A stretch of 64,000 nt of DNA from Scedosporium boydii (lineage: Eukaryota > Ascomycota > Sordariomycetes > Microascales > Microascaceae): contig NJFT01000072.1 of assembly GCA_002221725.1 (NCBI GenBank), positions 108,374-172,373 on the forward strand, written 5' to 3'. The notes beneath the pieces are model-generated. The model was not told the origin of the DNA. It worked only from the letters and a program-made list of their open reading frames with translations, and made no database searches. A program made the position numbers and the translations under genes. Below, piece after piece: positions 47,285 through 58,678 of the stretch (positions within the stretch are counted from its first letter, which is position 1; each line of letters opens with the position of its first letter).

Positions 47285-50200
47285 TTTAGGTAGAGGTCGT
47301 CGCTTGCTCGAATGGCGAATGCACGTCTATTGGAGGCGAGGAGGGGGGGTTCGTAGGGGGATTGACACTGGCTTTTCGGGTCGAGAGAATAAATCGAACT
47401 ATCGTGACAAACTTGGGAGTTCCAATGTAATCCGCTGGACGGTGATTGGTTGACCCGGCTAATTTTCGGACGTCGTTTTGTAGCTCATCACATCGACTTC
47501 AATTGTTTCCCTCCACCCAGAATCTGGAATCTTACAACAACTGAACCACACCATCTCGTCTCTTTCACAATCGATAATCCAGTCCTTCCAACGGTTGTTA
47601 TCGGCAAAGCCGAAAATGGAATTCGATATTCATCTGTTTTTTCGCATTTCCTAATCAAGGAGACATCCTCACGGGATTAAGCCATGGGCGCACTAGTCCC
47701 TTTCCACGCGGTGTGACGGGGGACTTGTTGGTCTACGTCCTCGATCGATTGGTCGCGTCCTTGTACGGGCATTTTTATTCCAAGTTTTTTTGTGCTTAAA
47801 CTTTCTCAATATTACTACCATCCATTCTTAGAAGCCGAATCTCTAGATTCAGTTGGAAGAACGAGGGGGCGTGCTGCAGCTCTCGCACACTTGCGGTGAG
47901 GAGACTGGCAAAGAGAGCCGAATTCTCTAAAGGAGGTGGTGCTCAGTCGATCTAATAGTTTCATGCGAGAGCACTCGAACTCTCGTGTGGCAGTTTTTGT
48001 GTCCTCGTGCTGCGCTGTTCGGCGCCGTGTCCCCCACTTTGTTGATGCCCCCTCTCCTGTTCGACATGCAGGCGGCTGAAGGAGGTGGACGAATGCCTCC
48101 TCTGATGTTCCACAACGCCGGAGCGATCTTCTCCCGACGTCTCCCCGGACGAGTAGGAATAAAGCAGACGTCCCCCGTAGATGCTCTCCCTTCTGTATGA
48201 GTTCTTATTCTGTGCAGTGATGCGATTTCCGGTCGATCTTCACCAAGTAGTCGATCTCTTTGGGAGGTTTCGCATCACTGAATATGCACTTCTGATCATC
48301 GCCAACACAATTGATGCGCTCGCACTTCTCTTATTACCCCCACCACTTCAGGCGTAAGCTCCAATCAAGTGAATCCCAATCATACCTTGCCGTCCACCCA
48401 GATGTCTAGTGATAGCCAGGGCATCCTCCACATTCCATGAGGATCGATATTTTAACGTGCTGCCTCGCATTCACCCTCCCCTTCGATCGATAATGTCAAT
48501 CCGATATTCTTGGTCATCTTATGTTTAGGTGTCCCTTCCGCTCCGGATTGGCTAGCTCTACATTACACAACATCACAGCCCTGCAGTATCTGGCATCGGT
48601 TCAAGGTGGGAGGTCTGCCCTCTTCCTGATTAGTCCATGTGCTGCTGAACTTGTCAACTGGGGCTTGCGTCCGTCTCATCGAGACCCGAAGGACATACTT
48701 CTGTCATAGACAATAATTCGTATTTGTGGGAGGACTCAACCGTCCTTCGCTTCCCTGCTCATGACAGAGACAGTTTCGAGACAGCTTTACATTCCAGTCC
48801 CTCACTCGCTCTTTCTCACTGTTCATAGCTCTTAAACCGTATTTTCCAAATAACCAATAAGCACTAGTTTAATGACCGAATTTGCAAGAAACGGGTCACT
48901 CTCCATGGACAACCGTACAAAGGGACAACCCAAGCTCCCAAGGAAACAACTGTGCGAAGGCTCAGCTCAAGAAACCAGACCCTCGAGAGAAGGCAATAGA
49001 CAAATATCTCCTTTACTCCTACTCAAGTTCATTAGAGATGGATCTTAGCTAGGGAACTAGAAAAAAAAATATGTTGCTTACCAACGACCACTCAAGCGAA
49101 CGTGAGACCTCTCCGTCCAGATAGCACCAGCACATACTAAACCGATTCTAGTAGTGCACAACACACATACAACAGAGGAAATGCAAAGTTGCTGAAACCA
49201 TACCCGCCAGATATAAGGATCAACTATCGAAGTAGACGCTGCGAAATCTCTGACCCGGAATCAGGGGGCCACCGGGGTATTGATGAGAGTAAGACACGTC
49301 TAGGTCTACTTATTTCTGGGCGGCGGAGCGAACGCAGGCTTCACAAGGAACACCTTGGTGCCAGGAGTTGCGAAGGACTTTGACGCCGTGGCATTCGTGG
49401 TTCGGATCGTTGCGAGCAAAGTGACAGTATGACTTCAACCTCACAATGGAGTGGTTGCAACTGAAGAGGAATTCTTCCCAGTCACACATCCTGGAGATTG
49501 TTTTCCGTTGAAGATCTTCTTTACTAGTGGGATGTCTTGCCCTTCCCCGATATCAGCGAGCCAATTCCCTAGTGTCAAGTAGGTTCTGGGGTAGTGGAAT
49601 GATAGGATCGTAAGGTCGCAGTCAATAGAGAAGATGCAGTTTAGCCATACCACAGATATCTTTTCAAGTTGATTTCCACTGATTATTTCCCAGGCGTAAT
49701 AAAGGGAAGGACTTGAATGCCCAAGGGTGATGAGACGAGTCAATCCGATGGAAGCCCGACGTTTAGAGTAAGCTCTGGGATTGTCGGTATCAGGATGGAG
49801 GAAGAAGGAGCCCCCTTCGCGACACCCCCAGCAGGAGACTGCCTCCGTTTATATCCCACATACTTTTCTGTGTGAGACTGATGCTCAGTTTGCTTCTCTG
49901 TATGCAAGAAGCAGAAGCATCCTCTTCCAAACCATCACTTCCAACTCCTGCACCAAGACAGAAACCACCATGCATACGAACACAATACGGCTCCCCCAAA
50001 CAGATCGATATGCAAATCCACACATTATACCAGGATAGACGTTATGCAGTCGAATGACACACAGTGCAATCCAACTCACGAAATATCTACCTCGATTACG
50101 AACCCTGTGAGTTCTCTTCTCCCCCATCGTCCATTCGTAAGATAGTGGCGTGTTCAGGACGGCGACGGAGCCTAGTTGAACCGGATAGTGAGAACTATCA

Positions 50201-51615
50201 AGATCCGGTTACTCGGCCAGCGTGCTCCGCTGAGAACTCGGTAGAAATCGAGAAGATTGAGAACATATCCCATGTTCCTAGCTCAGTGGCGGGTACCAGA
50301 AGAGGTCGCGAGGCTGGTTCCTTGAGAGTTGAGACCACACTGGGTGTGTTACTCTGCAGCCCATTTTATAGATCCCTTACACCCACAGCCTAGAAAATAC
50401 GTCTCTTCGATCGAGATCAATGAGACTATGTTGCTCTCTCGGCCCGGGCGGAACGTTCTTCGTCACATTGGGCATTGAGGCGCACCAATATCATTGCGTC
50501 GGACAAAACTAGCGCACCCTAGAATTCAAGCCCCCTCCATACGCATCTACATTGAGACGCAACTCGGAGGAAGAATATGAGGGAACTTAAGGCTGGGTTA
50601 CCGAGTCGAGTCCCTGAGAGCTAGGCCAAGCTTGATCAGCTATTACGAACTAGGCAACAGACATATCGGAAATGCTTAACTGCATTTTCCGGGGCACTCT
50701 TAAAGGTTTGTTATAGGGCTTACAGCTGGCGAAAAGGGTACCCCTCTCGTGCTATCCTTTTGGCATCGCCTAGAACGGGGGTATCTACTGGCCATGGCTG
50801 TGCAGCTTTGGATTGGATAGGGCTTTGGTAGAGAATCACGCCAAACACGTCAAACATAGATGTGGATGGGGTGGCACAGCGCAAGTTCGGCTTGTGTGTT
50901 CCCCCACCAGCAGACTAGAGCAGTCCTGGAAGGAGGCTCGCCGTAAATTGTGTGTATGGTCGAGGCGTTCCTTCATGACACTGCCGAGTTACGTCCATTT
51001 TGGCTTGATCAATATTGCTCTGGGCCGAGTAAGCGGGCCGTCTTTATCGGTCCCCTGCGCGGATAGGCACTCGGAGGAAAGTTGAAAGACTAGGCCGATC
51101 TAGGGGTGGCGGGACGGATACGGGACGGATACGTAAACCGAAGTTAGGAGAGGAAAGTATGAGTAACAATGCAGCTGGAGCTTTGCACTCTCCTTGTAAT
51201 CTGGATGCGGGCAACTCCAGAAGCGGGAAGCCAAGCTACGAACTCGAGGCAACATGTAGAGACGTAGAGGCCCAATGGCATTAGATGTCGTATTCAATGG
51301 GTCGCGGACCGTTGTGCTCAAGACAGGCAGTGTGGCTGAGCCTTCTTTTCTTTCCACGCTGGGTCCGGAGTCTGGACTGAGAGAGATGATGATGATCTGG
51401 AATGGGGGGATGTGATTGTGTCTTACGGCTTTCTCATGAGAGAATTTCACTTTTGTGGACAGAATTGATGGATCAATGATGAGTTTTTCGCGCAGGCACT
51501 CGGCACTCAGCACTCAGCCCTGACCAGGGCAGCAGAAGATCACTTTTGCTACTTCGTACTTGGACTTGAACTTGTTGAAGATCAAATGCAATTGTGAGTG
51601 TGGATGTTCAAATTA

Positions 51616-51671
51616 CCATTGCACCATTGCACCTCTGCACCATTGCACCTTTTGCACCTTTTGCACCTTTG
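51616..51671 (+). repeat. Minisatellite of GCACCATT-like units
   Basis: About seven units of 8-9 bases, beginning as CCATTGCA and drifting to CCTTTTGCA. They end exactly where a perfect TACTTCGTA (51672-51680) begins. Confidence 0.8.
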
Positions 51672-51983
51672 TACTTCGTACTGGGAAATTTGGCGGGGGG
51701 AAGCTTCCGAGTACCGGCTACATAGATTGTACATTGGATCGAGCGTGTTGTGACTGACATGAAGTCAATTGATCGCACATTTGATCAATGATCAATCGAT
51801 CGAACCCACAACGGATGTGGTTTGCCCGCGAAACCTCCACGACGGCTGCCGTGAATAATAGCGATAGTTAACGGTCCTAGTTTATATCATTGAGGTTTGT
51901 CAAATACCTACACCGAATCGATTTCTCTTGCCGAGTACATGAGGTTCTCCGAATAACTGGCATTGGTTGATCAGAATTAGCGA

Positions 51984-51999
51984 TACGGAGTATTTCGTA
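51984..51999. repeat. Composite palindrome TACGGAGTATTTCGTA
   Basis: TACGGAGTA overlaps by two bases with TATTTCGTA, giving a 16-base inverted repeat of the dispersed intergenic family, with one half carrying G/C at the variable position and the other A/T. Confidence 0.7.
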
Positions 52000-53062
52000 G
52001 TGCCCAATTGATCCACTGTCCTCGTTAACTGATGGATCAAATCTCTGGTGCTGTTTGGTAATTCTGAGAATGTACATAATATGTACCCATCACTTCGTAG
52101 ACTGCCTAGCACTTGATAACTCAACACCGCCTGGCTGACCTGGCCTGCCTGGCCTGGTTGATACCGCTGATGCCACTGATACCACCACCGACCTTGTGCT
52201 GTTTCTCTTCCTCTGAGTGGCTCAAATTTGGAAGTTGAGGTTAAGAAGGAGCGAGCAACGGAGCATCAAATCTTGCATTTTGCGCAGTGCGCTCCCGAAA
52301 ACAAGGCGAACCAACTTTTTGTCTGCCTTAAGTCCGCCTGACTTGAAATGGTTCGCAAACTGTGTGTGTACTTCGAACCAAACAGGTCGTTCTGTCTCTG
52401 TCCCGCCGATTTCTCATTTATCCCGTCCAGCCCGAGTCGTCGTCGAGCCTTGGAGACACAAAAATGGGAGTATTCTTCATCTCTCCCATGCAACTTGACC
52501 CCTTCTTCAAAACCCGCGGCCCTCGTCACTCGTACTCGTCATCACTCCGAGATGGTCGGGTGTAAACATATCTAGATATTGCCCTCACTGTCATCCATAG
52601 TTCTCTGATACCCGCTTTATCCTTTCCCAAAACAGTGCTGTGTTGTTATTTCTCCACCCTTTATTCAATAGTTATCGCTCTATATCAACGTCTTTTTCAA
52701 CAGCAGAAGCGACCGCCTACGACCGACGAACGCCTCCAAGTTCCGAATTTTATCGAGTCCTATCTCAGCAGTCTCGCTTTCTTGTAAAACCCGCCAGTCA
52801 CTCCCTCGCTCGTCCACTCTGGGATTGTCCCCTGCCGACAAAGAGTCAAAACGGCCAAATCTCAACTTCGTGTGGATCGAGGTGACGATAAGTTTCAAGT
52901 CGCCCCTCTTATATCTCTGCCGTTCTCCTCCCTGTACATTCTGTACATGGTCGGTGCTGTGTTGTTCCTCGCTCTCTTCCACGCCCGCGCCTTGCACTCC
53001 AATCTCGCCAATCCACGCTCCACAAGATCTTCATAGTTCAAGACGGTGATTTACCAGTCAAG

Positions 53063-55461
53063 ATGGATTACGACCGGGCGTCGTACTCACTCCAAAGCCA
53101 GGATTCAACATCCATGATCTGGACTTACATAGCTGAGGATGAGCCATGGAACGGACACGGAGTCTCCCAGCTAAACACCCAGCAATACGGCTCCATGCAG
53201 TCTCTGGCCTTCCAGAGGTACAGAAACAACGACGCATCAGACTATGGCACGAACCCGCCCCCAACTCTTGCTTCTGACTCGGGCTATGCGAGCCAGCGGC
53301 GACCCATCCCTGGGGATGATTCTCTTTGCGGAGACAGCATACTAGATCCGGAGATCCAGGCCATCGAGTCTGGATTCGATCAATTTGGACTCATCAGTGC
53401 TCCCGTGCCTCGCTTTCCTAATCTACAAAGTCAATCCACCCCCCAGCATTCAGTCTCCGGATGGGTCTGCCCGGAATGCTCCAATTCTTTCAAGAACAAG
53501 ACTACGCTGAAGTACGTTGCTCGCTAACTTCACATTTACTTGATCCCCTCCTCTTACTAACACATCCCCCCAAGGAAGCATATTCAGCGACATCGGCGGT
53601 CCTTTCGCTGTCCCGAGCCAGGGTGTTGTAGCAAAGATTTTGGCTCTAGGCATGATCTCGCCCGGCATCAACGGACTGTTCATAAGCAAACGTCGGTACC
53701 GGGAAAGTCGTACAAGTGCAGCATTGATCACTGCCAACAGAGGAAGCATAAGAGCTGGCCGCGGGCCGACAACTTCCGCAGTCACCTCAAGAATGTCCAT
53801 TGCATCCCAGCAAAGGATATTACCAACAGCTTTCTCGATCAGTTTCTAATCCCGTACGTCCAACGAAGGCCCCAAATTTACACTAGTCCAATTACGTGCT
53901 TAGTTGACATGTTTTTTGTTGTCTTAGTCTCCCTTCGCAGTCTCAGGATATGCTCCGGGCCGTCGGCTCCCTTGGACTTGACCCGGCCGAGAGTAGGGCA
54001 TCCACTGGAAGAGGCGGAGATGAACAAGACGGTTTGCAAGCTGAGCTTGAGACGCTCCGTGAGGAGCCAGAACTGCCAGCTTCTAGCGCTGCGTCGAGGC
54101 AGAGGCATGTTGCCGATATATATCGAAAAATCAAAGCTGCGGATCTCGATTCTCAAGCTCCTACCGCCCCTCCAGGACCGGGCGCCAGCGATTTCGCTCT
54201 GCCTACCGAGATTTACCAGACTGCCACGGGCTTCGAAAACCCTTTAACTCATGCTATGCTTGGAGTTCAAACTCACGCGCCCATTAAGAGCCAACCTGTG
54301 TTCTGCGCAAAACCATCGGATGGGAGCTATGCCGATGCTAACACGCCACTTAATGCCTTGACCCAAAAGGGGGCTGTTGACGACAACCGCCAAGGTAGAG
54401 AAGACAATGTTCACGATCATACCACGCATCCTGGGTGCGAGATTGACAGCCCGATGGCCTTTTCAATTGACTCTCCTCGAGGCCTAGCGGATGCCGACAA
54501 ACTTGATAATACCGAGACGCAAGATGGGTTCCTACATAATCCTTCTTCCAAGTCCTCGGCTCTGCAGAGCGATCAAGAAATCTTCCAACTTCTTGAAGGG
54601 ATTCCCCAACACATTCTTCAGTCTTTCATGGAACGTAAGTTGAGGAATACGAGCATGGATACCGACGAGACCCGCGATGATCCCGGATCAGTGGTGGCCA
54701 CGCAGAAGCATGAGCACGGCTGCTCTGAATGTGACAAGTCGTTTCCCCGAAAGTGTGAGCTAAAGTAAGCATCTCTTCCTAACCTTCAAAAAGTCTGACG
54801 CGCTAAGTTACTGACATGGCTCGGAAGCAAACACATGAAGCGACATGAGAAGCCTTACGGCTGCACCTTTCCGGGGTGCACGAAAAAGTTTGGTAGTAAG
54901 AGTGATTGGAGACGTCATGAGAGCAGTCAACACTTCCAGCTTGAGATATGGAGCTGTGATCAATGCCCAAAGGCCTATCACAGACGCGAAATATTCAAAC
55001 GCCACCTAGAAGACGATCACGGCCTACTTGATGATGAAGAGCTTGCCAATAAGCTAGAGAGCTGCAGAGTGGACCGCCATAGCAGCAAAAAGTTTTGGTG
55101 CGGATTTTGCGAAAAGATTATCCTGGCCGACATGGAACCCGGATTATGGAATGAAAGATATGAGCATATCGAGGATCACTTTATTGGACGAAAGGGTCTC
55201 CCACGACGGCATATCAGCGAATGGAAGCGGGGTGACAGCGAGCATTCTAAAGCTATAGAGAAAACCTCGCAAGGCACGGGCGACCTCAATGGGTACTCGG
55301 CTCGATACAAGCGCGAGCCTCAATCAGAGGTGGTCATGGAGTCACTCCGCGGACCCCAACAACTCGAAAGGAAGAGGCAACGGCCGAAGGCTGAAAGCCT
55401 GAGTCCAGGTGCCCGTGAGCAGAAGAGGAGACGAGTCGGGGTTCGAGGGCATATGGCGTGA
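53063..55461 (+). CDS. C2H2 zinc-finger protein with seven fingers, likely transcription factor
   Basis: Exons 53063-53511, 53575-53853, 53928-54764 and 54828-55461 encode 732 aa. Fingers 1-3 are C136-x2-C139-x12-H152-x3-H156, C162-x4-C167 with H181 and H186, and C198-x4-C203-x16-H220-x4-H225. A long disordered Ser/Asp-rich middle follows. Fingers 4-6 are C508/C511/H524/H528, C534/C539/H552/H557 and C565/C568/H581/H586, with a degenerate seventh after (WCGFCEKI...YEHIEDHF). Basic runs near the end (ERKRQRPK, EQKRRRVGVRG) look like nuclear localisation signals. Intron 2 needs the TAG acceptor at 53926-53927. The CAG 13 bases on would shift frame. Two introns cut within finger-coding sequence. 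Nuclear DNA binding is inferred. The target genes are unknown. Confidence 0.9.
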
Positions 55462-56975
55462 ACAACACGGATGGTATTGGGGAATGATTGTTACATTATT
55501 TTTTTTCTCCTTTTTTTCTTCTCTTTTTTCCTTCATCTCTTTCTTTTCTTCTTTCTTTTATTTGGATATACCACTAGAAAGGGACGGGATATGTTTGGAT
55601 TATGACACAGAAACGATCAAATGCGGGTTTGGTTCAAATTGGGAGGAGGAATTGGTAATGAGATCACGATGATGACAGCGGCCTGGTCTTCGGGATAAGC
55701 TTAACGTCCACCTGGATCAACTGAATTAGACTTATTCACTTTGACGCGAAATCTCTCTCCCCTTCAACAGATTGCCTCCCAACTCTCTTCTTGTTCTCGC
55801 AGAAAACCCAGCCCCGCTCAATCTGCCTCGTCGAGTCCTGCAACACGTATTACTGGACCGTTGATCCCTCACCCTGCAGAGATCCCGCCCAGGGCAGGTC
55901 TAGGAGATGAGTGCTCCGCGGAGAAGATGGCTTCCCAAAATCCGCCCGGCGCTAAGTAGCGTGGATACGAAGCCCAATGCCTGGCTGGCAGTGCCTGGCA
56001 GCGGGTCGCACAGCCAGGAGCAGGAGACTGGGGGCGTATGAGCCCAACTAAGACCGTGATCTAAGACAGTGGTCTAGTGCAATGAGTAGCTTCCGAGCGC
56101 GGGGATTCCGAGTCGGGAAGGAGGGGGAGAAGGAGGAGGGGTGGCTATGTGTTTTTCTTTTTCTTCTTTTTGCGATTTGCCAGCAGCATCAGTGTATGCA
56201 CCTAACATCAGGGGAAAGCCTCAAGTCAACATTAAATCGTGACTCCTTGAACACCCTTTACTTGCTCTGTAGCCGCCCCTAAACCTGCTAGTCTTCCCAT
56301 CCGGGGTTCCTGTGCTACGGGAACTTACTAGATCAGGGATAACTTCATCCTCTGGCCTGGCTAGTGCCCCAGGCCCCCCCATGGCCATTTTTAGTATAAT
56401 GGCACTAGTGAGCTGAGTTAGTCTAGCGTACGAAGTAGTTTAGTTAGAAGAGGGATCAACGGCCAGCATTGCTAACATGTGCTGGCCTGGGTCTTGCAAA
56501 TAGCGGCGATGACATCTCGCCATGCTCCTTGGTTCAGAGCACTAACCGCCCGGCGGGGGTAAGAGTGCATCTCCGGCCATGGCTGTAGCTTTTATTAGAA
56601 AGGATAGCGCACCTGGTGAGAGTTGGAGGTGGGCATGTTGTCTGAAGAGGCGTTCGTCAACGACATCTTACAGGCTACGAGGAGAACATCTCGAGACCGG
56701 CCGCAACTGTCGGGGCTCCTATGACAGCAACGGAAGATTGGTCCCTGGTCAACGGTGGGTGCATACGAGACATCCTCGGGCATGACTAGCTCGGTGGTTT
56801 TCGGATGAGAGATCCTCATGCCGTCGTCCCCTCCTCCCCACACCCTTCTTCCATTACGAGGTATACGTACTTCGTAGATATCGAGATGCTTCCTTTCCCT
56901 TCAAGCCAACCTGATGGCCGAAGAAAGAGGAAAGTGGTATTCAGCCCTCACCCCTGAGGCTGGCCATCCATGCAG

Positions 56976-57003
56976 CCTGTCCCCTGTCCCCTGTCCCCTG
57001 TTC
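56976..57003 (+). repeat. Heptamer tandem repeat, CCTGTCC x about 4
   Basis: Four consecutive 7-base units, the last with one substitution or insertion, in a gene-free region. Confidence 0.8.
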
Positions 57004-57125
57004 CTTGGCTAGTCGGGTGCACGGCATCCTGATTTTGGGATTGATGACATTACTACAACAATCCGATCTTGGTGGCATTGACATTGAGACTCGCTGGTTG
57101 ACTTGCCGAGGGGTTCATTATATTT

Positions 57126-57146
57126 GGGGGGGGGGGGGGGGGGGGG
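57126..57146 (+). repeat. G21 homopolymer
   Basis: About 21 consecutive guanines, long enough to fold as an intramolecular G-quadruplex or to be an assembly weak point. Confidence 0.85.
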
Positions 57147-57886
57147 ACGGGAAACGGAATGTGAAAGGGAGATCACCAAACGTAGCATTGTTGGACAACC
57201 CTGGGCAGCTGAAGATTTACTGTCCGGTTTGGGTGAGGGTGGCATCAAGCATATGTGGATCTATTAGTGATTGTTATTGCTCCCAGCCCGTTTCTTTCTG
57301 AAGGTTTAATGTCGTATTATTTCTCTCCCGTCAGTCCAGCATTGAGGTTGATGGTCAAACTGCCACTGGATACAGACGCCATTGTTACGGAGCACACCCA
57401 TTTTGTGCATATACCTTGAATCATACTTTGGATGAGTTGGTCTGCCAAGTACTGTTACATACACCGAGGTCCGCTACATTGGTGAAGGATCAATCAATCA
57501 AATCCCACGATCCATCCACTCGGGAGACAGTGACCCACACCAATAATAGAGTTCATAGGGCTGACAATCAATACAGATACTTTGTCTGAAGTGGGATTGA
57601 CTGACGGATGGAAACTGTGATTGATCTCTTTGTGACAAGAGCCTGATAACAACACCCAGGGTCAATGGTCGAGTACTTTGCATCCCGCAAATGAAAGAGG
57701 CCAGTATTGAACGAAGGAACGGAAAAATAATGACGAGTTCGATATTGACAGCTAACCCAAAAGAAAGACCCCATGATCCCAGCGCCCGTCGAAAAGTGTC
57801 GAGGTGGACCAACATGACTCGCGCGATGACGAGTCTCAAAAAACGTTGGACCGAACAGAACGGAAACTACACTAATATCACCTTTG

Positions 57887-57914
57887 TACGAAGTACTGAG
57901 GAATCTACTTCGTA
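57887..57914. repeat. Inverted pair TACGAAGTA / TACTTCGTA
   Basis: Two perfect 9-base arms in inverted orientation with a 10-base spacer, able to form a hairpin. Both arms are copies of the dispersed intergenic motif. Confidence 0.8.
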
Positions 57915-58662
57915 ATGGTCTGGCCCAGGCGAAGCATTCGTTTTAGCGCCAACATGGTTCTTGGCAAAACGCGTCAGTTTTCGTCGAGTCGAGTGTAAGA
58001 TTACAAGCGCAGTCGACTGCTTTCTGTTTGGCATGCAGACTATGATCAACTGACTTGACGCCTCTGGGGCAAGAAGCGGGATTCTGATCCGGCAGCAGTG
58101 CGAAATGGCGAGAGAGAGTAATAGAAGTGGTATCTTTTTCGTGGTCTCGAGGTCGGCCGCCTTCTCGCGCCTGGCAAGTGTGGAATGAGAAAATCGAAGG
58201 AACAGTCGGTCTTCGTTGTCCGACACTCGCTCCGGCTTCTCTTTTTGGAGACATCCTACTTCTGGTCTTCTCATCGACTTTCGAATGTAATATGTACTCT
58301 ACTCCAGGCAGAAGAGACCCTTCTTCACTTTCACCTGCGATGCAACCTTCGTGACATTGAAGGTTGGGAACGTCCCCAGCTCGGTCATCCAGGGTCATCC
58401 TGGTAATGCAATGGGCAGGTGATCACCCTGAAAACTTTTTTTTTGTCGGGACTTTCAGGTGGCATCAATCAATCATTGCAGTTGATAATACCACCAAGTA
58501 ATCTGAGTACACCATTATTTGCAAGAAACCAACCCTGAACCCTGGAGATTTCCTCAAAATGTATGCTCAAGAAGTATATTTCTACAACGGCGTGCATACA
58601 GCCAGAACAGCCCCTAGTAAACGTGGGCACCAGTATGTCGCACTGCTTCATGCTCCTTCGAG

Positions 58663-58678
58663 TACGAAGTACTCCGTA
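58663..58678. repeat. Composite palindrome TACGAAGTACTCCGTA
   Basis: TACGAAGTA overlaps TACTCCGTA by two bases, forming the full 16-base palindrome with one mismatch between the arms. Confidence 0.8.

Larger units (their letters stand above)
47285..53062. other. Gene-poor 5.8-kb region
   Basis: No gene recognised on either strand. Features seen are a minisatellite at 51616-51671 running into a 9-mer copy, another copy at 51550-51558, and a composite palindrome at 51984-51999. A run of CCTGGC-type words (52131-52155) and a small hairpin (CGAGAG/CTCTCG arms, about 47964-47984) are also present. The last 500 bases are pyrimidine-rich and probably form the zinc-finger gene promoter and leader. 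Confidence 0.55.

Noticed and set aside
47964..47984. Hairpin with CGAGAG/CTCTCG arms
   Set aside because: Six-base arms only, with no tRNA or other RNA-gene features around it. Expected by chance in this length.
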